Positions 1 to 8,119 of a DNA stretch of 64,000 bases are shown here, one piece after another. The notes beneath the pieces were generated by a model. The model saw only the letters and a program-made list of their open reading frames with translations. It was not told the DNA's origin and did no database searches. Numbering within the stretch: position 1 is the stretch's first letter; each line of letters begins with the position of its first letter. Location: positions 1 through 64,000 of the forward strand of contig CACZZQ010000004.1 in the NCBI GenBank assembly GCA_902785695.1. The letters run 5' to 3'. The stretch is from an uncultured Prevotellaceae bacterium (lineage in GTDB: Bacteria; Bacteroidota; Bacteroidia; Bacteroidales; Bacteroidaceae). A program made the position numbers and the translations under genes.

Positions 1-253
1 ATCCACAGCCTTGATGTAGTTTTTCTCGGCTGTAGCATACTCCTCCTGAATCTTGTGATGCTTCACCAGATCGTCGAGGATAGCAAATGTCATGTATGGA
101 CAGAGTGCGCTGGCACCATAACCCAGCAGCAGGGCTGCGTGCATGGTCTCGCGAATCTCACCGCTCTCCACAATCAGGGCTGTCTGTACGCGCTTGCCCA
201 CGCTAATCAGATAGTGGTGGACGGCACTTACGGCCAACAGCGATGGGATGAAA

Positions 254-285
254 GCCCACCCCGTCCCCTCCCCAAGGGAGGGGTC
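254..285. repeat. GC-rich palindromic repeat inside gltB (family A)
   Basis: Partly palindromic CCCCTCCC...GGGAGGGG core. It is read in frame as NEDPSLGEGTGWAF, which does not fit the flanking GltB protein. One of several family A copies in coding DNA in this window. Confidence 0.7.
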
Positions 286-403
286 TTCGTTTACCTTATC
301 TGTAAGAATGATATAGTTGTAACCATCATCTACTGCCTGTTCTGCATTCTTGCAAAGTTTATCCAAAGCAGTTCTTAAATTCTCACCAGCCTGATTCCAA
401 TCT

Positions 404-439
404 GGCTCCCCTCCCTTGGGGAGGGGCTGGGGGTGGGCT
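404..439. repeat. GC-rich palindromic repeat inside gltB (family A)
   Basis: Full-length family A copy: CTCCCCTCCC, GGGGAGGGG, then a GGGGGTGGG tail. It is translated in frame as HPQPLPKGGEPD within GltB. Confidence 0.75.
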
Positions 440-1556
440 AATGACAATTTTATTGTCTTGAATCCCTTATACCTTATATTACATAATATGTCGAGTTGTG
501 TATTGGTCAATACAGGCTGTGGCAGGCGCACCATCTTACAGTTGCTGGCATCAGGTGTCAGGATGTTGGTTCCCACAGCACCGATATACTCTGTCAGGCT
601 CATCACCAACTCCTCACGAATCGGGTCGATGGCAGGGTTGGTGACCTGGGCAAACTGCTGACGGAAGTAGTTGAAGAGTATCTGCGGACGGTCTGAGATG
701 ACAGCCAGCGGTGTGTCGTTACCCATGGCAGCTACAGGCTCCTGACCTGCTGTGGCCATTGGGATGATAGTCTTGTCGATATCCTCCTGACCAAAGCCGA
801 AGGTCACCAGCTTCTGCTGCAAGTTACTCACGCCGTTGTCCACATGGCGACCGCTCTTCAGCTTCTCCAGCTGCACGCGGTTCTCGTTCAGCCACTCGCG
901 ATAAGGATGTGCCTTGGCCAGCTGCTCCTTAATCTCGCCGTCGTAGTATATCTTGCCCTCCTGGGTGTCAATCAGCAGAATCTTTCCTGTAACGGCTGGG
1001 GCGCAAACCGTTTCTGTCCAGCATTCCGCCCGCATAGCGACCATCTGAGAACAGCAGCGCTGCAGGACCGTCCCAAGGCTCCATCAGGATTGAGTGATAC
1101 TCGTAGAAGGCCTTCAGGTCCTCGCTGATGGGGTTCTTGTCGTTGAAGCTCTCAGGCACCAGGATAGCTATCGCCTGTGGCAGGCTCAGGCCGCTCAGCA
1201 TCAGGAACTCGAATACGTTATCGAGGCTGGCTGAGTCGCTCATGCCCTCCTGCACGATGGGGCGCAGGTCCTTGATGTCGCCCAGGGCCTCGCTGCTCAG
1301 CACGCTCTCGCGAGCCTTCATCCAGCCGCGGTTACCACGAATGGTATTTATTTCTCCGTTGTGGGCCAGCAGACGGAAGGGCTGAGCCAACTTCCACTTG
1401 GGGAAGGTGTTGGTAGAGAAGCGCGAGTGTACCAGCGCCAGTCCACTTGTAAAGTAATCGTTCGACAGGTCAGGGAAGTAGCGACGCAGCTGTCCGCTGG
1501 TCAGCATTCCCTTGTAGATGATATTCTTAGTGGAGAGGGAGCAAATGTAGAAATCG

Positions 1557-1596
1557 GACTCTCCCCCCTGCCCCTCCCTGTGAGGGAGGGGAGTAG
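1557..1596. repeat. GC-rich palindromic repeat inside gltB (family A)
   Basis: CCCCTCCCTGTGAGGGAGGGG palindrome with a C-rich flank, read in frame as STPLPHREGQGGESD in the GATase domain of GltB. Confidence 0.75.
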
Positions 1597-1689
1597 ATGC
1601 CTCCATTTTGGCTACCCTATTCTCGATTCTCTTCCTTATTATATATAATGTGCGCTCGAATGCCTTCTCCTCTTCGTCTGGAGTGTAAT

Positions 1690-1730
1690 CACTCCCCTCC
1701 ATTACAGGGAGGGGATGGGGGGTGGGTCCC
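1690..1730. repeat. GC-rich palindromic repeat inside gltB (family A)
   Basis: CCCCTCC...GGGAGGGG followed by a GGGGGGTGGG tail, read in frame as GPTPHPLPVMEGSDY in GltB. It has the same layout as the copy at 404. Confidence 0.75.
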
Positions 1731-2205
1731 CTCTTTACAAACATCTGCTTGATGTCGGGCTCTACTTCGCGAGCTGCGGCACCCAGCACCTCAGGGTTAG
1801 TAGGCACAGCGCGCAAGTGCATCAGGGTGAGTCCCTCGCGCTCAATCTCTTCGATCATTACGCTCAGTATCTCCTGCTGCGCCTTCTCGTCCTTAGGTAA
1901 AAATACCAGTCCCGTTCCATACTTACCTTTCTCGGGCACAGGAATACCCTGCAACAGGATAAACTCATGCGGAATCTGTACCATAATACCGGCTCCGTCG
2001 CCAGTCTTATCGCGTGTTTCAGCACCGCGATGTTCCATGTTTTCCAGCACCTTCAGTGCATTGTCCACCAGATCGTGACTCTTTCCGCCGTGGATGTTCA
2101 CTACCATTCCCACGCCGCAAGCATCATGCTCATAGTCGCTCTGATACAAACCTTTGTTCATCATATTATCCTTACTTTTTCAACTATTATTATTTAATTT
2201 GGCTG

Positions 2206-2237
2206 CAAAGGTATTTCAAAACACCATAATACACAAG
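2206..2237 (-). promoter_or_regulatory. Bacteroidetes-type promoter of gltB
   Basis: On the minus strand a TACCTTTG box (-7 type; plus-strand 2206-2213) is preceded, with a 20-base spacer, by CTTG (2234-2237). This fits the primary sigma factor consensus of Bacteroidetes (TTTG, 19-20 bases, TAnnTTTG). The gltB start codon is about 42 bases downstream. Confidence 0.65.
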
Positions 2238-2401
2238 GAACACATAACGGTTTGAGCCTAGAAAAACCATACAACTTTCAATCCGCAACAAAATGGGGTG
2301 TTTTTGATACAATCTATTATCAAACTGACACAAATTCATCGCAAAGAATAACGATCTGATACTTTGTTTTTATTTCTTCATCCAAAAAGCGCATAATTAT
2401 C

Positions 2402-2432
2402 TTTGTTTTTCTGACTTTTTGTAATACCTTTG
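2402..2432 (+). promoter_or_regulatory. Bacteroidetes-type promoter of dapF-dapL-asnB
   Basis: TTTG (2402-2405), a spacer of 19 bases, then TACCTTTG (2425-2432): a near-perfect Bacteroidetes primary promoter. The dapF ATG is 29 bases downstream of the -7 box, with an AAGGATAG stretch before it. It is divergent from the gltB promoter about 165 bases away. Confidence 0.75.
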
Positions 2433-2460
2433 CACCCAAAACAGTATAAAGGATAGCGAG

Positions 2461-3297
2461 ATGAGTAAGATTCCCTTCACAAAGATGCACGGCTGTGGCA
2501 ACGATTACATTTATGTTGATGTGTCACAACATCCTATTGACGACCCCGTTCAAGCAGCCATCCAGTGGAGCGACCGCCACAAGGGGATCGGTTCCGATGG
2601 TTTGGTACTCATCGATAAATCCCCCATCCCTGAAGCTGACTTTTCTATGCGCATCTTCAATGCCGATGGAAGCGAGGCGATGATGTGTGGAAATGCCTCA
2701 AGATGCATAGGAAAATACCTATATGAGAGGACTCACCTCTGGCCCTTCCCTGTGAGTGAGGGGAATGGTTACCAAGAGACAAAAATCCGTCTACTGACGC
2801 TCTCTGGCATCAAGGTTCTCAATCTCCACATCTTTAACGGCATCGTAGAAAGCGTCACCGTAGATATGGGTGAGCCTATTCTGGAGGATGCTTCGCAGTT
2901 CATTGCCTCTCGAGGCTTAGCCCAAGGGACATTCGTATCAATGGGTAATCCACACTATGTGGTTTTCACCGAAAATGTAGATCTGGTTGGTGAGACTGGT
3001 CGTGCCCTTGAGCATCATCCTGCCTTCCCTCAACGCTGTAACATCGAGTTTGCACGCATAGAGGCCGATGGCAACATCCGCACCCGCGTCTGGGAACGTG
3101 GTAGTGGTATCACGCAGGCCTGTGGCACAGGTGCTTGCGCCACCGCAGTAGCAGCCTTCCTTACAGGCAGGGCAGGACGGAAATCAGATATCGTCATGGA
3201 TGGCGGCACGCTCACCATCGAGTGGCGCGAAAGCGATAATCACGTCTACAAGACAGGCCCTGCCGAGTTTGTTTTCGATGGAGAAGTCGAATTATGA
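2461..3297 (+). CDS. dapF: Diaminopimelate epimerase
   Basis: This enzyme turns LL-diaminopimelate into the meso form, the last shared step to lysine and the peptidoglycan cross-linker. The 278-residue protein has the usual family length. It starts [19 protein letters not shown] and carries both catalytic Cys motifs: MCGNASRC (residues about 75-82) and QACGTGACA (about 220-228). The enzyme uses the two Cys as a thiol pair without cofactor. An insertion around residues 92-104 ([11 protein letters not shown]) corresponds to a GC-rich repeat in the DNA. The gene opens a three-gene plus-strand operon with dapL 23 bases downstream. The paired DapF and DapL indicate the diaminopimelate aminotransferase route. 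Confidence 0.95.
   Translation: MSKIPFTKMHGCGNDYIYVDVSQHPIDDPVQAAIQWSDRHKGIGSDGLVLIDKSPIPEADFSMRIFNADGSEAMMCGNASRCIGKYLYERTHLWPFPVSEGNGYQETKIRLLTLSGIKVLNLHIFNGIVESVTVDMGEPILEDASQFIASRGLAQGTFVSMGNPHYVVFTENVDLVGETGRALEHHPAFPQRCNIEFARIEADGNIRTRVWERGSGITQACGTGACATAVAAFLTGRAGRKSDIVMDGGTLTIEWRESDNHVYKTGPAEFVFDGEVEL
2727..2771. repeat. GC-rich palindromic repeat inside dapF (family A, degraded)
   Basis: CTCACCTCTGGCCCTTCCC followed by GTGAGTGAGGGG resembles the gltB copies but is more diverged. It is read in frame as [16 protein letters not shown], between the first catalytic Cys motif and the next conserved strand. Confidence 0.55.
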
Positions 3298-3319
3298 ATT
3301 AAGAATTATGAATTGATAA
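3291..3319. repeat. AATTAAGAATTATGAATT short tandem repeat between dapF and dapL
   Basis: Alternating GAATTA-type units fill the gap between the dapF stop and the dapL start. A related stretch (TTAAGAATTGAGAATTG) sits before asnB at 4570-4605 and another after the susC start at 51263-51301. These are low-complexity minisatellites; I see no function. Confidence 0.55.
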
Positions 3320-3320
3320 T

Positions 3321-4553
3321 ATGGCATTAGTAAACGAACATTTCCTGAAACTGCCAAACAACTATCTGTTTGCAGATATAGCCAAGAAGGTGAACGCCTT
3401 CAAAGTGATGCACCCAAAAGCCGATGTCATCTCATTGGGCATCGGCGACGTGACGCAACCCTTGTGTCCTGCCGTTATCGAGGCGATGCATAAGGCTGCC
3501 GACGAGATGGGTACTATCGATGGTTTCCGTGGCTACGGTCCTGAGCAGGGTTATGATTTCCTGCGCGAGGCCATCCTGAAGAACGACTTCCTGCCTCGTG
3601 GCATTCATCTGGATATCGACGAGATCTTTGTTAACGATGGTGCGAAGAGCGATACGGGAAACATCCAGGAACTGATTCGCTGGGACAACTCGATTGGTGT
3701 CACCGACCCTATCTACCCTGTTTATATCGACTCGAACGTCATGATTGGTCGTGCCGGAACGGTGGAGGATGGCAAATGGTCTAACGTCATCTATATGCCC
3801 TGTAATGCTGAGAACGGTTTCGTACCAGAGATTCCCAAACGTCGTGTGGACGTCATCTATCTCTGTTACCCCAACAACCCCACGGGAATGGTCATCACCC
3901 GCGAAGAGTTGCGCAAATGGGTGAACTACGCCCTGCATAACGATGCGCTCATTTTCTATGATGCTGCTTATCAGGCTTATATCCAGGATGATGACATCCC
4001 CCACTCTATCTATGAGATTCGTGGAGCACGAAAATGCGCCATCGAGTTCCATTCATACTCGAAGACAGCCGGTTTCACGGGCATCCGTTGTGGCTATACC
4101 GTAGTGCCGAAGGACCTCACTGCTGCTACGCTGACAGGCGAGCGCATCGCCTTGAACCCCCTGTGGTATCGCCGTCAGTGTACGAAGTTCAATGGTACCA
4201 GCTATATCTCCCAGCGTGCTGCCGAGGCCATATATACGCCAGAAGGCAAGGTACAGGTGAAAGAAACCATCAACTACTATATGCAGAACGCCAAGCAGAT
4301 GCTTGAAACCCTCCGCTCACTGGGCTTTGAGTGCTATGGTGGTGAGAATGCGCCTTACATCTGGATGCGTGTACCTGATGGCAATAGCTCATGGCAGTTC
4401 TTCGAGAACCTGCTCTATGGAGCCAACGTGGTTTGTACGCCGGGTGTGGGCTTCGGTCCTGCAGGCGAGGGCTATGTCCGCTTCACCGCCTTTGGCAGTC
4501 ACGAGAAAACAGAAGAAGCGCTCGACCGCATCGCCAGTTGGAGCAACCAGTAG
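3321..4553 (+). CDS. dapL: LL-diaminopimelate aminotransferase
   Basis: This PLP enzyme makes LL-diaminopimelate directly from tetrahydrodipicolinate and glutamate, bypassing the succinylated or acetylated intermediates. At 410 residues it has the family length and is a fold-type I aminotransferase. The motifs are GIGDVTQPL near residue 40, DGAKSDTGNIQ near 110, CYPNNPTG near 185, and the PLP-binding Lys in SYSKTAGFTG near 245. C-terminal substrate-binding residues lie in GEGYVRFTAFG. It sits 23 bases after dapF and 56 bases before asnB in one operon. The glutamate it consumes is the product of the divergent gltB. Confidence 0.93.
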   Translation: MALVNEHFLKLPNNYLFADIAKKVNAFKVMHPKADVISLGIGDVTQPLCPAVIEAMHKAADEMGTIDGFRGYGPEQGYDFLREAILKNDFLPRGIHLDIDEIFVNDGAKSDTGNIQELIRWDNSIGVTDPIYPVYIDSNVMIGRAGTVEDGKWSNVIYMPCNAENGFVPEIPKRRVDVIYLCYPNNPTGMVITREELRKWVNYALHNDALIFYDAAYQAYIQDDDIPHSIYEIRGARKCAIEFHSYSKTAGFTGIRCGYTVVPKDLTAATLTGERIALNPLWYRRQCTKFNGTSYISQRAAEAIYTPEGKVQVKETINYYMQNAKQMLETLRSLGFECYGGENAPYIWMRVPDGNSSWQFFENLLYGANVVCTPGVGFGPAGEGYVRFTAFGSHEKTEEALDRIASWSNQ

Positions 4554-4609
4554 AATTGAGGTTAGAGATTTAAGAATTGAGAATTGTGAATTGAGAATTG
4601 AGAAATATT

Positions 4610-6478
4610 ATGTGTGGAATAGTTGCTATATTAGACGTGAAGGAGCAGACGCATGAGCTCCGCGAGAAGGCATTGAAGATGAGTCAGAAAATCCGTCACC
4701 GCGGACCCGACTGGAGTGGCATCTACTGTGGTGGCTCTGCTATCTTGGCTCACGAACGCTTGAGCATCGTTGACCCTGAGAGTGGCGGCCAACCTCTCTA
4801 TAGCCCCGACAAGAAGCAGGTGCTGGCTGTCAACGGCGAGATTTACAACCATCAGGAGATACGTCGTCGCTATGCCGGACAATATGAGTTCCAGACAGGT
4901 AGCGACTGTGAGGTCATTCTTGCACTTTATAGAAGCCTCACCCCCAGCCCCTCTCCGAATGGCGAGGGGAGTGGTTACACTCACGAGCAGATTTGCAATA
5001 TGTTGGAACAGTTGAACGGCATCTTCGCTTTCGTGCTCTATGATGAGGAGAAAGATAAGTTCCTTATTGCCCGCGACCCCATTGGCGTAATTCCCCTTTA
5101 TATTGGCTACGATAGCGATGGCAAAGTGTATGTGGCCTCTGAACTAAAAGCCCTGGAAGGCTTCTGTGAGTGCTACGAGCCTTTTCTCCCCGGTCACTAC
5201 CTTACAAACATTGACCATTCACCATTGACCATTGACCATTATGATGAGCAGAAGACGACAGGAACCAATGTTCAACGTTCAATGTTCAATGTTCAATGTT
5301 ATTACAAACGTGACTGGTTCAGCTACGATGCCGTTAAGAATAACCCTGCTTCCGTAGAGGCTATCCACGATGCTTTGACCGATGCCGTGAAGCGTCAATT
5401 AATGTCGGATGTACCTTATGGCGTGCTGCTCTCAGGAGGTTTGGATTCCAGCGTTATCTCAGCCATTGCCGAAAAATTCAGCGAGCACCGCATCGAGGAC
5501 GACTCGAAGACGAAGGCCTATTGGCCCCGCCTGCACTCGTTTGCCGTTGGACTGAAGGGGGCACCTGATTTGGCTAAAGCCAAAATGGTAGCCGACCATA
5601 TCGGCACCGTCCATCACGAAATCAACTATACTATCCAGGAGGGCCTTGATGCCATCCGCGATGTCATCTACTTCATCGAGACCTACGACGTTACCACCGT
5701 GCGTGCCTCAACACCTATGTACCTCCTGGCTCGCGTCATCAAGTCAATGGGTATCAAGATGGTGCTAAGTGGTGAGGGAGCCGATGAGATTTTCGGAGGT
5801 TACCTCTACTTCCACAAGGCTCCATCAGCTAAGGACTTCCATGAGGAGACCGTTCGCAAGCTCTCAAAGCTGCATCTTTACGATTGTCTGCGCGCCAACA
5901 AGAGTCTGAGCGCATGGGGCGTTGAGGGTCGTGTGCCCTTCCTCGACAAGGAGTTCCTTGATGTGGCTATGCGTACCAACCCAAGAGCAAAAATGGTAGC
6001 CCCCCTTTCAGCCCCCGAGGGGGCTACAACAGATCCATGCTCTGATAGTAAAACTAAAGAAGCCCCCTCGGGGGCCGTAGGGGGGACTTGGATTGAGAAA
6101 CGTATCGTGCGCGAAGCCTTTGCCGATATGTTGCCAGCTGAGGTGGCTTGGCGACAGAAGGAGCAGTTCTCTGATGGTGTGGGCTATTCGTGGATTGACA
6201 CCCTGAAGGCCGTAACGACGGCAGCGGTTTCCGATGAGCAGATGGCACATGCTGCTGAGCGATTCCCTATCAACCCGCCAAAGAGCAAGGAAGAATACTA
6301 CTATCGTTCTATATTTGCAGAACACTTCCCAAGCGACTCTGCCGCCAAGAGTGTTCCAAGCGAGGCATCAGTAGCCTGCTCTACTGCCATTGCCCTCGAG
6401 TGGGATGCCGCCTTCAAAGGCATGAATGACCCATCAGGTCGCGCCGTTAAGGGCGTTCATGAACAGGCCTATTCTTAA
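4610..6478 (+). CDS. asnB: Asparagine synthetase, glutamine-hydrolysing, with three in-frame insertions
   Basis: It makes asparagine from aspartate, glutamine and ATP. I start it at the ATG at 4610 because the nucleophile Cys must be residue 2 (MCGIVAI); an in-frame TTG at 4598 would bury it. The N-terminal GATase has HRGPDWSG and NGEIYNH; the synthetase domain has the PP-loop LLSGGLDSS near residue 280 and SGEGADEIFGGY near 385. At 622 residues it is longer than usual. The excess lies in three stretches that are repeats at DNA level: SLTPSPSPNGEG (4936-4980), the region from NIDHSPLTIDH to FNVQC (5210-5300), and APLSAPEGATT through APSGAVGG (5999-6089). The active-site motifs are intact. It is the last gene of the dap operon and faces the Nudix gene tail to tail. 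Confidence 0.92.
   Translation: MCGIVAILDVKEQTHELREKALKMSQKIRHRGPDWSGIYCGGSAILAHERLSIVDPESGGQPLYSPDKKQVLAVNGEIYNHQEIRRRYAGQYEFQTGSDCEVILALYRSLTPSPSPNGEGSGYTHEQICNMLEQLNGIFAFVLYDEEKDKFLIARDPIGVIPLYIGYDSDGKVYVASELKALEGFCECYEPFLPGHYLTNIDHSPLTIDHYDEQKTTGTNVQRSMFNVQCYYKRDWFSYDAVKNNPASVEAIHDALTDAVKRQLMSDVPYGVLLSGGLDSSVISAIAEKFSEHRIEDDSKTKAYWPRLHSFAVGLKGAPDLAKAKMVADHIGTVHHEINYTIQEGLDAIRDVIYFIETYDVTTVRASTPMYLLARVIKSMGIKMVLSGEGADEIFGGYLYFHKAPSAKDFHEETVRKLSKLHLYDCLRANKSLSAWGVEGRVPFLDKEFLDVAMRTNPRAKMVAPLSAPEGATTDPCSDSKTKEAPSGAVGGTWIEKRIVREAFADMLPAEVAWRQKEQFSDGVGYSWIDTLKAVTTAAVSDEQMAHAAERFPINPPKSKEEYYYRSIFAEHFPSDSAAKSVPSEASVACSTAIALEWDAAFKGMNDPSGRAVKGVHEQAYS
4936..4980. repeat. GC-rich palindromic repeat inside asnB (family A)
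   Basis: CACCCCCAGCCCCTCTCC...GGCGAGGGGAGTGG, the same layout as the gltB copies, read in frame as SLTPSPSPNGEGSGYT between two conserved blocks of the GATase domain. Confidence 0.75.
5210..5300. repeat. Two coding minisatellites inside asnB
   Basis: First an ATTGACC-type array (5210-5240), then an AATGTTC-type array (5267-5300). Both are 7-10 base tandem units of the kind normally seen between genes, here translated in frame at the junction of the GATase and synthetase domains. Confidence 0.7.
5999..6089. repeat. Composite palindromic repeat inside asnB (family B)
   Basis: Two self-complementary arms, GCCCCCGAGGGGGC and GCCCCCTCGGGGGC, flanked by CCCCCC/GGGGGG ends and separated by about 35 AT-richer bases. 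It looks like a small mobile hairpin element. It is translated in frame and replaces a short loop before the conserved block IEKRIVREAF. Confidence 0.7.
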
Positions 6479-6497
6479 GAATCGGCTTGTTCATTTC

Positions 6498-7448
6498 CTA
6501 ACATATTAGTAGTTGGCATATTTCCTCCAGATATTGACGATCTATATCGTCAAAAGTAGATAGTTCCTTACTGTCGATATCGAGCACGGCAACGACATCG
6601 CCATTCCTGGAAAATACAGGTACGACTATCTCTGAGCGCGAGAGACTGCTGCAAGCGATATGGCCTGGGAACTGCTCAACATCAGGCACTACGATTGTTT
6701 CACGCTGTTTCCAGGCAGTACCACATACACCTCGTCCGAAACCGATATGCATACAAGCCACAGGGCCTTGGAATGGGCCCAGTAACAATTGGTCGTCCTG
6801 TACCCGATAGAAGCCTGTCCAGAAGAACCCCATCGTCTCGTGGATGGCAGCACAAACATTAGCCATTACCGCAATGACATCTGTTTCGCCTTCTATCAAT
6901 GCACGGATTTGTGCCGTGAGCAAACGGTACTTTTCTTTTTTAGCCTCATCAAGGAACAGACGCGAGAACTCGCTTTCGAAATTGGGGGTCAGCACCCCAT
7001 GCCCCATTGCCTCACGGATTTCCTGCATCGTCCAAAAACGACCACCGTCGAGTTCATTAGTCGAGGGTCGTATATCGCCCAAGTAGGTCGTGCGGTGAAC
7101 ATACACCAGTTCGCGTTCACGCTGACTTTCAAACACATACTTGCCGATAAACATGGGTGTGAAGTCTGTGATACCCAGTTCCTCGCGCACCTCGCGACGC
7201 AACGCATCCTCAGGAGTCTCACCATAATCTATATGCCCGCCAACAGCCGTATCCCACCTGCCCGGCTGGATATCTTTCCACTCTGGACGTTTCTGCAGGT
7301 ACACATCACCCTGAGCATTAAACACATGCAGATGGACTACAGGATGCAGTAGTTTCGACCCGCTATGACACTCGCCACGCGTAGCTTGGCCAATCACCGT
7401 TCCCTCTTCATTGACAAGGGGAAATATCTCGTTCTGATTATCTTTCAT
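6498..7448 (-). CDS. Nudix hydrolase fused to a free methionine-R-sulfoxide reductase (GAF) domain
   Basis: The 316-residue protein has two domains. Residues about 1-165 are an isopentenyl-diphosphate-isomerase-like Nudix domain with the Nudix box GGHIDYGETPEDALRREVRE (continuing ELGI), which binds Mg and hydrolyses nucleoside-diphosphate-type substrates. Residues about 170-316 are a GAF domain of the fRMsr family. It keeps the three Cys used in free methionine-R-sulfoxide reduction (in VACMH, RGVCG and HIACSS) and the FWTGFY motif. Neither partner shows damage. A joint role in oxidative-damage clean-up is an inference. The gene is alone, convergent with asnB, 19 bases from its stop. Confidence 0.85.
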   Translation of the reverse strand: MKDNQNEIFPLVNEEGTVIGQATRGECHSGSKLLHPVVHLHVFNAQGDVYLQKRPEWKDIQPGRWDTAVGGHIDYGETPEDALRREVREELGITDFTPMFIGKYVFESQRERELVYVHRTTYLGDIRPSTNELDGGRFWTMQEIREAMGHGVLTPNFESEFSRLFLDEAKKEKYRLLTAQIRALIEGETDVIAVMANVCAAIHETMGFFWTGFYRVQDDQLLLGPFQGPVACMHIGFGRGVCGTAWKQRETIVVPDVEQFPGHIACSSLSRSEIVVPVFSRNGDVVAVLDIDSKELSTFDDIDRQYLEEICQLLIC

Positions 7449-7529
7449 TATCTATATCTCGTATAATTCCATTCTGTCATTTGTTTCCTTTTGCCTTCTA
7501 TATAACTAACCGTTATTACAGCTGTTTGT

Positions 7530-7590
7530 ATGGGAGCGCGGGCATCCTCGCCCGCAATGGTGGCGGGCGAGGATGCCCGCGTTCCCATAG
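7530..7590. repeat. Long hairpin repeat, 25-base arms
   Basis: A near-perfect inverted repeat: the left arm TGGGAGCGCGGGCATCCTCG (continuing CCCGC), a short loop, and the complementary right arm ending GCGTTCCCA. It lies in the gap between the Nudix gene and the Fic remnant. It resembles intergenic REP/MITE-like hairpins; either strand would form a very stable stem, so it may also end transcription. Confidence 0.8.
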
Positions 7591-7631
7591 TTTGCTGCAA
7601 AGGTACGAAAAAAGCAACGAAAAAAGCAATA

Positions 7632-8030
7632 TTATTTGTCAATTTGATAATAATTTCCTATCTTTCCAAACAAATTGCGACCTACATCCGTACCTTCTGT
7701 ACGTATCTGTTTGAGAGCAGAGATATATGCAGCGCGATCTTCCAGTTTAATAATCAATAAGGGATGCCCGGCACGAAGCAGAATATAGTTCGAGAGCAGA
7801 CGTCCCGTTCTGCCGTTACCATCACGGAATGGATACAGATACTCGTAATACCCATGCCACTTAGCAGCAACCACCATGGGGTGCTGACCTTCAGCCATCG
7901 CTCTTTGTGTCGATTCCAAGCCAGCGTATGTTCCGTCGTCAGCCTATTCACCTCCTTCAACAGAGCCTCGTCAAATGGCAAGTCCAGATGTTTCGCTAAA
8001 TAGTCAACCCTCGAATAAAAGTAGATAAAT
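7632..8030 (-). pseudogene. Fic/DOC family protein remnant
   Basis: Fic proteins transfer AMP or similar groups to target side chains. Two pieces in different frames are visible: an upstream piece with DYLAKHLDLPFDEALLKEV and EHTLAWN (about 7915-8030), and a downstream piece (7632-7919) with the core PFRDGNGRTGRLLSNY. The invariant His before PF in the core motif reads Tyr (TAT instead of CAT), so even the core would be inactive. The N-terminal half of the family is missing. It is a degraded copy beside the hairpin repeat, transcribed away from the ATPase gene. Confidence 0.75.
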
Positions 8031-8053
8031 ATTGTTAAAACAGTAGGGTCTCA

Positions 8054-8085
8054 TTTGCTTTATAATAAGATTATAATTATCTTTG
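8054..8085 (+). promoter_or_regulatory. Bacteroidetes-type promoter of the AAA ATPase gene
   Basis: TTTG (8054-8057), a 20-base spacer, TATCTTTG (8078-8085), 34 bases before the ATG at 8120. It agrees with the Bacteroidetes primary promoter consensus. Confidence 0.7.
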
Positions 8086-8119
8086 CATAAAGTTTCAAAC
8101 CTCTTTAAATGAATGCGTT

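Larger units (their letters stand above)
1..2164 (-). pseudogene. gltB: Glutamate synthase large subunit, N-terminal part, with a frameshift
   Basis: This is the large subunit of glutamate synthase (glutamine + 2-oxoglutarate to 2 glutamate). The class II glutamine amidotransferase domain starts after a short propeptide, with the nucleophile Cys in DACGVG about 15 residues in. The frame opens at an ATG at 2164 (a second ATG follows) and reads well to GGMLDRNGLRPSRY, near 994. It then breaks and hits a stop at 968. The neighbouring frame continues as TGKILLIDTQEG and stays open to base 1, where the gene leaves the window. The break fits loss of 8 bases between two copies of CGTTAC. Four GC-rich palindromic repeats lie in frame within the gene. 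Identity is certain. Whether the frameshift is real decay or a sequencing or assembly error cannot be told here; gltB is a core gene, so an error is plausible. Confidence 0.85.

Noticed and set aside
3432-4052. Minus-strand open frame of 206 codons within dapL
   Set aside because: It is antisense to a fully conserved enzyme and shows no family motif.
7448-7642. Short minus-strand gene reading GARASSPAT...
   Set aside because: It is translation of the hairpin repeat at 7530-7590 and its flanks, not a real protein.
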